A stretch of DNA of 64,000 bases from Anaeramoeba flamelloides (lineage: Eukaryota; Metamonada; Anaeramoebidae), in NCBI GenBank assembly GCA_027625915.1, contig JANTQA010000033.1, forward strand, positions 4,960,001 to 5,024,000. The letters are read 5' to 3'. Below the pieces are notes generated by a model. It ran no database searches, was not told where the DNA came from, and worked only from the letters and a program-made list of their open reading frames with translations. The translations under genes and the position numbers were made by a program. Within the stretch, counting starts at the first letter, position 1. Each line of letters starts with the position of its first letter. Shown here one piece after another: positions 1-9,700 of this stretch.

Positions 1-308
1 TAAATTTGTCATTTTCCCAAAAACTATAAAAATATTCCTATGTTCCCCGACGGAGAGGTTTTTTGTCAACAAACTGAGGTTTCTTATTGCAAAAAAATTC
101 TATTAAATAATTGAATAAAAACGGTTTGGGGGTGAAACAGAAATTCCAAAATCGAAAATAATTTTCTATTTTCAAAAAAACACCAAAAATTTATATTCTT
201 TTATTACATTGTTGTTTTGCTCTTAGAACACCGATATTCGTTAACAAAAAAACCCCCGTTGGGGCACATATGAATATTTTTATAGTTTTTGGGAAAATGA
301 CAAATTTA
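1..308. mobile_element. MITE (family L) with long terminal inverted repeats
   Basis: The first ~48 bases (starting TAAATTTGTCATTTTCCC) return as a near-exact reverse complement at 261-308. Weaker inverted similarity extends to about 100 bases per arm. No coding potential is visible. The ends read TA...TA, so a TA target duplication is possible. The left edge coincides with the window start, so the true end could lie slightly upstream. Confidence 0.75.
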
Positions 309-1299
309 GTAAAAAAATTTAAAATATTAAGATATCACTTTTTGTAAATGTTTATTGAATTACTGAATAATTTAAAATTTTTAATTAATATTATTTTTTA
401 TTTTTTTTTATTTTTTACAATTCTATTTTTTTGTATATTTTAATAATCAATTCCAGTTGGTGACTATTTTTTGTTTTTATTAATGTCTATTCATTTTCTA
501 TAAGTTTTATATATATATATAAATTAAGAAAGTTAGTTGATAGTAACCAGTGCTACTAAATCAATTAAAAAAATTAATTATATCTTAAAGCAGAATAGAT
601 TCTCTTCAAACTGTTTTTCCTTTATTTCTAATTAAAGTTCCTCTCAAGTATTTTTACAATAAAATAAGTTATCAACAATCTTCATCATAAATCCCACAAT
701 ATAATTATATTTTAATGAAATACTCTACATCTCTAAGCACTGCAAATAACCCAATTACCTAGGTAATAATTTATTTTTATTTGTTTTTGGTTTGTTATTA
801 AAAATAAAAATAGATTCAAGTTTTTATATATAATCTTAAAAAGATAATTTTCCAATTGAAAAGTTTATATGGTCATATAACAAATAGTAAACTTTAAAAA
901 GTTTTTTTATCATTTTAAAAATATTTCTTTCATTACATTATTTGTTTAAAGTTAAATTTGTATAACAAACTTTTTTTTTGTCTTGTAAAGTTTGTTTAAA
1001 GATCAAGAAATTTGAGTTTGAATTAATAAGAGTTCAATTTTATTTACTATAATTATATGATTTTTTTCCACTTTTAAAAAGACCATAAATTTATTGATAA
1101 ATAATTGCACCATTTCCAAATCTATTTTAATATCAAACATTAAAATTTGTTATTGATTAATCTCCAATAAGATTATTTTTGAATTTTAGACTTATCCATT
1201 CGAGATAATAATCATTAATAGAATATCTTTATTTATTTAAAAATTAAATATCTCTTTAATTGTTATTTAAAAAATTAAACTATTATTTTTTAAATTAGT
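309..1299. other. AT-rich intergenic DNA
   Basis: Long A and T runs with no open frame of protein-like composition on either strand. It lies upstream of the 5S rRNA gene. I see no distinct element in it. Confidence 0.5.
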
Positions 1300-1420
1300 G
1301 TATTCGGCCATACCCAATTTAATAATCCTGGACACATTCCGAACCCAGAAGATAAACGAATTGAGGGCTAAGCTAGTTAGTGAGATGGGGAACCTCTCGC
1401 GAACACTTGGTGCTGAATAC
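1300..1420 (+). rRNA. 5S rRNA: 5S ribosomal RNA
   Basis: A 121-base 5S rRNA of the large ribosomal subunit, transcribed by RNA polymerase III. The ends pair (GTATTC with GAATAC, helix I). The conserved CGGCCATACC follows the 5' end, ATTCCGAACCCAG forms the loop B/C region, and GCTAAG...GTTAGT...GATGGG matches the internal promoter (A-box, intermediate element, C-box) region. The 3' end reads TTGGTGCTGAATAC and runs straight into eight T residues. It is a single copy here, far from any other rRNA gene, which is common for dispersed 5S genes. Recognised by pattern only; a covariance search would confirm it. Confidence 0.93.
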
Positions 1421-1428
1421 TTTTTTTT
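1421..1428 (+). terminator. Pol III terminator of the 5S gene
   Basis: A run of eight T directly after the paired 3' end of the 5S gene, the standard RNA polymerase III stop signal. Confidence 0.8.
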
Positions 1429-1945
1429 AAATTATTTTTTTCATTTGGAAATCAAAAAATTTTAAAACCAAATCATAATTTTTTTTGAAAAGATAAAAAA
1501 ATCACCCATTCAAATAAAAAATTACAAACAAAAAAAACAAATGAATATTTATGTTTTCACTAGAATCAATTTTACAATGTCAGATAAAATTCAAAATACT
1601 TATATAATTTATATTAATAATATAGCTCTTCAAAACAACTCAAAATCAATATAACACATTTTTATAAAATTTACAATAAATTTATTACCAATTATATAAA
1701 ATTATTTATTACTGAGATCATACATATCCAAAATTGAATAAATAATATAATTGAATAATAGATGAAATAATATTAATTTTATAACTAGAACTATTCTACA
1801 TTTGATTGAAAAATATAATACAAAATTTTTTTAAAAATATTGATTAACAAAAAAAAATACAACAGATCTCAAACTTCTTCAAATTTTTAACAATTATTAT
1901 ATTATCTTTAAATACCATTACTATTTGTATATTTAGGTTTTTTAT
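1429..1945. other. AT-rich intergenic DNA
   Basis: No gene, RNA or inverted-repeat element recognised between the 5S terminator and the first MITE at 1948. Confidence 0.45.
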
Positions 1946-1947
1946 TA

Positions 1948-2142
1948 CAGTCAGTTTCACTTTTAAGGCACAAACTTTCAACGAAATTTAAGGCACAAAA
2001 AAAATCTCAAATTAAAGCACAAAATTCAAATTCTAGTAAAAATAAATTGTTAAAAAAAATTCCAAATTTTGTGCTTTAATTTGAGATTTTTTTGTGCCTT
2101 AACTTTCGTTGAAAGTTTGTGCCTTAAAAGTGAAACTGACTG
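1948..2142. mobile_element. Tc1/mariner-type MITE (family A, copy 1)
   Basis: A nearly perfect palindrome of 195 bases with ~80-base arms. It starts CAGTCAGTTTCACTTTTAAG and ends with the reverse complement. TA dinucleotides sit on both sides (1946-1947 and 2143-2144), the target duplication of Tc1/mariner elements, and the CAGTC start suits that superfamily. No coding sequence. Degenerate relatives occur at 32315-32512 and 32545-32616. Confidence 0.85.
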
Positions 2143-2681
2143 TATAAACTAAATTCCAAAAAATTGAAAACAATTTAAAGAGTTGAAAAAATAACAGTAC
2201 TCCGCTTTACCTATAATTTGGGAATAATTTTGAATTTACAAACTATTTCAGATTTAATCTTTAAGTTTTTGTTTTCATTACCTTTTGTCAAGTTACGTTA
2301 TCTGTTTCATTTGATCTGAAATTTTTTTTTGGATGGTTGATAAAAGGTTAATATTGAGTTTGTTTAATAAAAAAATCCCATATAATTTGTAGATGGTATC
2401 TTATCATTTGGTCGATCAACAATTGTTGGTGAAATTACAACAAATTTACCAATACCTTTTTTATTTGGCTCCTTTACTTATTTTGGACACACCTGTTATT
2501 ATTTTTTAGTATTATATTCTTTTTTTCTTATATTTGGATGAAAATGATTACTTTTAAATACACTAATACTATGTTTCTTAAATGTAGTTTTATATTAAAT
2601 TTGGAAAAATATAATAAATTGAGTTTCTGTTTTCCTATTTTTGATATAATGTATGTCCAAATTTTTACTTTGGGGTTTATA
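2143..2681. mobile_element. TA-targeting MITE (family C, copy 1)
   Basis: Starts TATAAACTAAATTCC and ends with an inverted form of the same motif (GGGGTTTATA). Its interior matches the copies at 14819-15365 and, inverted, 18836-19374, including a central cluster around GATCGATCAA and AAATTTACCAATA. Its first TA is the right-hand TA of the neighbouring family A MITE, so the two elements abut. Non-coding. Confidence 0.75.
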
Positions 2682-2736
2682 GATATATATATAGATATAT
2701 ATATCCATTCCATTTTTCTTAATCTGCAGAATTCCT

Positions 2737-3808
2737 ATTAAACTCAATTCCAAAAATTGGGGCACACCTTCAAAATCAATTTAATTCCAAGAAAAGTGAT
2801 ATTTGACTCTTAAATAGAAACACTGGATATTAACAATCAATGTAAATAATTTTAAAGTTAATTATTTATCATTTTTTTTTCATTATTTTTTGATTTTTGA
2901 TTTTCAATAATTTTTTTGATTTTTTTTGTATTCTTTTTTTCAAATACAAAAAAAATTTTCTTTTTTTTTCAAAACTTTTCGAAAATCTCAAAATCACTTT
3001 AAAATGAAATTTAAAAGTTTTCATTCTGATCACAAAAAAAAATTTTTTTTTTCTCTCAAAAAGAAAAAAGATTCTTTTTTTATCGAGAAAAAATTTTTTT
3101 GAAAAAAAATCATGATATGGTGTGCTAGGACACATGGACTACAAACAGACCTTATTATTATTAATGGAAGTGTGAATACTGAATGTATTATTAATGATAT
3201 TATCAAAAAAATCAAAGGAAATTCAACTTGTTAATTCAGAATATGGTGAGTTGAAATGGATTTTCCAAAAGGATGGAGCTTGTCCACATACCTCAAAAAA
3301 AAAACTCAAACTTGCTTAAATCGGGGATGTAATGTTCTGGACCCTTGACCCCCAATTCCACAAATTTAAATCCAATTTGGAATTTATGGATAGTAAACTG
3401 AAAAATTGTAACCAAAAAACGAAGAAGAATTTTTAAAATTTTCACTAATGTATGAAATACTTTGAGTTGGAAAAATAAGATAATTAGTAAATTCTATATT
3501 TAAATCGATAGATTTCGTTATCAAAAGACAATTTGAATCTATTAATAGTTTTTATTAATTTTTCTTTCAATAAAAATGGATTTTTTGGTAACCGTGTTCC
3601 AAAAATAGGGGCACACTTTTTTTTATTTTTTCTTTTTTATTTTTCGAATTGAATGTTAAATTTACTATAAAATATATAAATAGTATTAATTAAATATTTT
3701 CAGGTCTTTTATTATTTTAATGTTCAAGTATTGTGTATTTTGGAGTATATTTTTATTAATGTAATTTTTTTTTTGTGTCCCATTTTTTGGAATTGAGTTT
3801 ACTTTTTA
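2737..3808 (+). mobile_element. Tc1/mariner-like DNA transposon relic (family B)
   Basis: The terminal inverted repeats are AAACTCAATTCCAAAAATTG (from 2737) and its reverse complement ending near 3808; another copy of the end motif lies inside at ~3580. Between 3109 and 3440 the + strand shows broken pieces of a Tc1-type transposase. MIWCARTHG...INGSVNTECI matches the Tc1 'MVWG..S..G...FI.G.VN...Y' block. FQKDGACPHTSKK matches the second catalytic-Asp block (QQDNAPCHTSKK). NLNPIWNLW matches DLNPIENLW with the catalytic Glu replaced by Trp. These pieces lie in different frames with stops between them, so the enzyme is dead. The 5' part is lost in A/T runs. The ends closely resemble those of MITE families C and D. 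Confidence 0.8.
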
Positions 3809-6771
3809 AGAGAATTAATTCAAATAACCATCAGTTTTACTACCACCTTTTCACTACAAAGCCATAATTTTCTTGCTAATGGTAAAAAATATAGAATAAT
3901 CACTATGGTCAAATACAATCTACTGAAACATTTGAAAAAATCTTGAAAATATTTCTGATTTTTCTAAAAAAACATTTTAGTTCTTTTTAAATATTTTGCA
4001 TAATTTAAGATCTCTAATTTTTTTTTAAAAAACAAAAATTACGAATAAACGATTTTCCAGTAAAAGGTCCCCAGTTGATTTAAGTGAATTCCATACATTT
4101 AAAAGGTTTGAAAATATATTCTAAAAAAAATTCATTTTGAAATTTATAAAAACTGAAATCATTTTTTCAATTTTTATATTTTTTTTTAATACAATTTTTT
4201 TTTGATCAAGTAATTCATTTGAAAAATTTTTTTTTTTAATACAAGATCGATAGTAATCTAGGCTAAAAAATGTTATTTAAATGTTATTGAAACAGTCGAA
4301 AAATGATTGTAGAGAAATCATATTGATTTCTAATTAAAATTTTATTTGGATCTTTAATTGGAAGATCAAAAAAGAAAATTGTAGTTTTTCTCAATAGGTA
4401 CATCAGAATTTTTTTTTTTCAATTTACAAGAAAATCTAGTGATTTAGTGTTTTACTTTCTACAGAATATCAACTATTCTTTGGTATTTATTATTCTACTT
4501 ATTTTTTTTATTTGTTCTTCAATGTTAATTAATAAAAAATAATTGATATTTGGGAAAAATTTTGGGAACCTTTAACTCAAACAATGTTTATTATCTATTA
4601 GAAGAAAAAAATTATATACCCCCACAACCCGAGAAAAGCGAACTGTGGTACTCTAATGATCACTCTTGAACATAGGAAAATCAAAAATATGTCTTGAGAT
4701 CAATCTTCAAGAACTTGAATTTTATGTTTTATATAATAAAAATTCAAGAAATAGAAAAAATTTAATTGTAAAAAAATGAAGAACAATTTCTCATTTCAAA
4801 TTTAAAATACAAAAGAAAATTATTATCTGGAATTTGATATCCTGGATTAAATCCATATTATGTAAAAAAAAAATATATATCTATTATAAAGAATCAATGA
4901 ATACTGATGAATTTGGCTTTTTAATTTTACAAATTAATATGTTGATTTTATCAAAATATTATAATCAAAGGAGAATGAAATCTTTATAAACTCTTTTTCA
5001 AAAAAATGTCACACCTTTCAAATCATCTATCTTATCGAATTTGATCTTAATAAGAGAATTATATATTGGTGATTTTCATTTTAATTATTCATTTTTTCAT
5101 TTTTTGCTTTTTTATTTTTATTGATATTGAACAGTTGGAGAAAAGAAAAGGCAAGATAAGAAGAAACCAATTTGGAAAAAATTGCCAGTATAAAAATGGA
5201 AACAGTTTAACTTTGATTCCAAATTGGCTAGATATATGAATTAAGAAAGAGCATTATTGGATTGATGCATGGAACCAAGAAAATTAAAAAAAAACAAAAA
5301 CAATTCCAACAAAAGAACCCAGATGAATTGAGGATTTATATTGAAAAGGAGACTTTAAAGAAAAAAAGTTCGATGTATAAAGAGTTATCAATAACTTGTA
5401 AAGAACTTTTTTTCAATTCAACACCCTCAAAGGTTGTTATTGATTTTATAATTTTTTTTCTTTACAATTTACAAAAGGAAATTTCTCATATCAAATAAAT
5501 AGGGCACACCACAAGACAAGGAAAATTTTTTCAAAAAAAAATCTCTAAATTTTGTATTTTTTCATAGTCTAAAAAGAAACATATTTTTCAATTTTAAAAT
5601 AGCACAAAATATTTCAATCGCAAGATTTCACTAAATTAAATTGAAAATCTGATTTAATATCTATTTTTGGCATATTTTTTATCATTTTATTTTTTTCCAG
5701 GTTTGAGTTTTTATATACATTCCCGATTGTTTTCTGCAAATTGCTTTAACATTTATTGTTTTTTCAATCTTAATATTCAATCAAAAATTAATTCATTTCA
5801 ACTTTTTTCAATAAAAAAATACCCCAAAAATAGGTGTTTTTTTCAAAAGTCGGTATTTTTGAAAAGGGGGGTATTTCGGATTTTCATGAGCTTAATAGCT
5901 ATCCTTTTTTTATAACATAAAATTATGATAACTTTGAAAGAATAATTTATAAAAAATATAGAATTGAAATCCAATGTATAGTTTTGGCTAACTTTACTTT
6001 TCGGTGTTTAAATTTTCCTTGTAGTACAATTTTTAAAATTTTTAATTGTAATTTTTCTTGTTTTGTTTTGATGAGTTTTAAAAATTCACTTGAGTGTTTT
6101 TTTATGTTTTAAAGTGTTTTTTATCTTTTCGAATGATACTATAATTAATTTGATTCAATTATGACTAATTCTTGAAAATTTCAGTACCCTTTTATTTGAA
6201 AAAGAGTCAGTTTATTAGTTATTAATTTTTTAAGTTGTTCGAATATATAATAAAAAATAAATTCGAACATTTTACCAATAACAGATTTTAATATTCTGGC
6301 AAATTGTTGTGATCTGCTGTTACTATAAAGCAAAAATAAATAAGTGAATTCACTTTTTTTGAAAAAATTTTTTTAAAAACAAGTTTTAATAAGAAATAGA
6401 TCAATATATTGAAATCTTTTTAAAACAGTTTACCTTCACTAGTTTTAAATACTTTATCAGGATATTTTCTTGATAGAAACGATCAAACAAATAACAAAAA
6501 AAAAATTTCAAGATCATATTATTAACTTTATTAAATTCATTGAGAAGAATTTCAAAAAATCATTTCAATTAGAAAATTGAATTAAATTTAGATTTGAATA
6601 TAAATTTAATATCTTAATTAATAATTGATTATAATAAATAAAATTTGGTTAAAAATTATATTTATTAATTTATTTATTCATTCATTCATAAATTCTTTCG
6701 TTTCAAAAGATAGAAAGTCGAAAATTGAAAAATAAAAATATTAATAAAAAAAAAAAAATGTTTATTTATTA
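3809..6771. other. Intergenic DNA with no intact gene
   Basis: Lies between the family B transposon and the 3' end of the CK2 beta gene. It is mostly A/T runs. Two spots stand out: a G+C-richer stretch at 4617-4670 with a small possible hairpin (CCACA...TGTGG), and a coding-like relic at 5127-5497 listed separately. Nothing else is supportable. Confidence 0.45.
5127..5497 (+). pseudogene. Possible DNA-transposase N-terminal relic
   Basis: A stretch with protein-like composition but several stops. Its longest open piece (from 5262) contains NPDELRIYIE...SSMYKELS...STPSKVVIDF. That resembles the second helix-turn-helix region of Tc1-type transposases (a charged segment, then a Ser/Thr-Leu-Lys-Glu-Leu helix, then a Ser-Thr recognition helix). 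The bases GGGCACACC just downstream (5501-5509) match the inner part of the family B terminal repeat. The resemblance is by eye; it could also be a decayed host gene. Confidence 0.3.
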
Positions 6772-9700
6772 TTATTTTTTACTTCGTTTAAAATCTTGAT
6801 ATCTAGAAACAGTATTATGCACTCTAAATCCAAAGATCTTTGGAACATATTTTCTTGGTGGGGATTCTGGTTTTAAATTTTCGTTCCATTGTAATAATAA
6901 ATTGGCAAAGGTTGTGCCAAAATATGCACCATCAAGATTCGCATATTTTGGATCTGGGAAATATATATCTTGGCATCGAGGACAATAATATTTTACAGTA
7001 TCCTATTAAGAATAATAAAAAGTATTAAAAAAAAATAAAAAATATTAAAAAAAATAAATTGAATTAAAAAAAATAAAAAGTCTTGATTTCAATATCAAGT
7101 ATTTAAAAAAAAAAAAAGGTTTTTTCGAGCAAATAAGAGGAATTTTAAACTCCTCCCTTAAATTACAATAAAAAAAAAAAAAAAAAAGGGTTTTATGAAA
7201 TTATTTGTATGTTTCTAAAAGAACATTTTTAAATTTGGCAAATTAATTGAAGAAATTATGTGTAATTGTTTTTTTAGCTTTTATTTTGAAATCTTTTCGA
7301 TTTTAATAAATTTTCAAATGAAATGGCATGTATGTGTTTCAATGTATATTAAGTTTTTGTGTAGGTACTTGAAGAAAAAGATTCAACCAGTACCGAGGAT
7401 TTATAACAAAGTCGTTACCAATTTTTCAAAAAAAAATTTTTTTAAATTACTTTTTTAGACTTTTCTTTTTTGAAATAAGTAAAAAGTGAATTTTGATAAG
7501 AATTATAACAACAACAAACAGAATACCTGTTTTGATAAAACTTAAATAGAGTTTTATTAAAAGCAAATGTTCAAAAAAAAAAATTTGAAAAATAGAGTTA
7601 GTTTTGTTTTGTTTTGTTCAAAACCGAATTCATAATTAAAGTACAATTTGTGTGTATACCCATATAGGGGTAGAAAAATAATTTTTTCAGATTTTTTTGT
7701 AATTTGATGTCACGAAAAAAAATTGACAAATGAAATAAAAATGTCAAATCACCTGATCTTGGAAATAATCTTTGTGAAAAGCTGTTTTGAAAGTAGAGTT
7801 ATCAAATTTATAAAAAAGAAAATTGAAGTAAAAATGATTTTTAAGATTTTTTGTGATTAAACATTCTCGAAAAAAACTTGTCAAATGAAAAAAAAAATGT
7901 AAATCCATTTAATCGGAAAATGGTATTAAAATTGAAAAATTTATGATAAACTGTATGGTACAAGATCGGTGATTGTCAATTTTAACAATTTTTGCATGTT
8001 CGAATTCTACTCTGATAGTTTGACAAAAATTTTAAGTTTGTTTTTTATATCGTTATCTCCCTTAAGGTATTTTCAAAAAAGTGGTGAATTTTTTTTTATA
8101 TTTCCATAGAATATTTTTCTTTGGGAGTATTCTATTCGTAAATTGGTAATCTAAAATTAAGATGAATTTCGCTACTAATTGAATAAGTGCATATTGTTTG
8201 TATTTCAAAATATATTCATAAAAAATATTTCTAAAAAAATGAAAAATAATTAACCAAGTGTTTTTTGGAGAAAACAATGTACGAACAATTTCAATAAAAA
8301 AAAACAAGAATTAATAAAAAAAAAAAAAAAACACGGTTAACTTTTCTAGAATTAAAAAGAACGAGAGTTAAATTTATGATTTTTCACAATCGTTTCAAAT
8401 TATGAAAAAGCGCGGTTATCATTACCAGAGTTTTCTGTTTATTTGAAAAAAACAAGAGATTTTCGTTAGGTTTTTTTGAGTTTTCTATTTATTTAGAAAA
8501 TCAAAAGATTTTCGAAATAAAATAGAAAACCTCAAAAAAACCTAGAACAATTCAGAAATAAAATAGAAAACCTCAAAAAAACCTAGAACACTTCACAAAT
8601 AAATAGAAAACATCAAAAAAAACCTAGAACACTTCACAAATAAAACAGAAAACCACAAGAGAAGTGATGTTAGGTTTTTTTGAATTTTAGAAATTAAAAA
8701 TAAATTCAAGAAATTTTCTTTTTATTTCAAAAATTAAAAAAAAACGCCGTTAGATTTTCCAGAACATAAAATAATTGAGTTAAATCTTTGATTTTTCTCC
8801 AATTCTTTTGAATTCTGTAAAACCGCCTTTAGGTTTTCTTGAGTTTTCTGTTTCTTTGGAAAATCGATAGATTTAATAAATAAAACGGAAAACCCCAAGA
8901 AAACCTAGGCACTCTACGGCACTTTACTACACTTGACGACATGCCTTTTTATTTAAATTGTTATTATGCCTAATAAATTTAAAGTATTCTGGGCCTTTCA
9001 ATCCAGAACAATTTATTATTAAATTTTATCTAAAATTGTAGATTTGAATCTAATAATTTTAAATTTTCTATTTCCCAATTAATATTTTCATCTTTTTTTT
9101 TTTTTGAAAATTTTAATTGGCATGAAACATGTTCAAAACCCAGAAGTTCTAATTTTTTTTTTTTTGAGTTTGAATCTTCTTTTATTAGATTGATATTCTA
9201 GCTTGATCAAAATTTGCTTCAATTTTCTCAATTATCATTAGGGAATATGGATTGATTTTTAAAAGTTTTATAACTTTTTTATTTCTTCAAAAATCAATTC
9301 AATTAAAATCCTTTTTAGGTTAGATTAAAAATTTCTAATACACAGTATAATCGGATAATACATATTGATTTGAATATTTGTAATTTTACTCCATTAGCTC
9401 ATTTTTTTTTTGACGAAAAAGAAGTTTTAGTTTTTTATTAGTGTTTGTATTCATTCCAAATTTTTGAATAATTTTATAAATTATTATTATTTTTTGATCA
9501 ATTTTTGATATTGTCCCTTCCATTATCAAAATCAAATCATCCGCAAACATCTGAATATATTTCACCAAGATGTTTAATTTTTTCTATGAAAAAAAAATAA
9601 CTGATAAATCCAAATAATAAAGGTGATAAGGTTCTCCTTTATAAACTCACAATCTTCTTTTTTATAGTAATTTTTTAGCCATATTTTTATTTTTTTATAA

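Noticed and set aside
2869-3215. Lys/Phe-rich minus-strand frames
   Set aside because: They arise from A/T runs inside the Tc1-like relic, whose recognisable motifs are on the plus strand.
4617-4670. A structured RNA from the G+C-richer stretch
   Set aside because: Only a 5-bp stem over an 18-base loop is visible, too weak to support a call.
8515-8661. CRISPR-like array
   Set aside because: The units are contiguous with no unique spacers, and the genome is eukaryotic.
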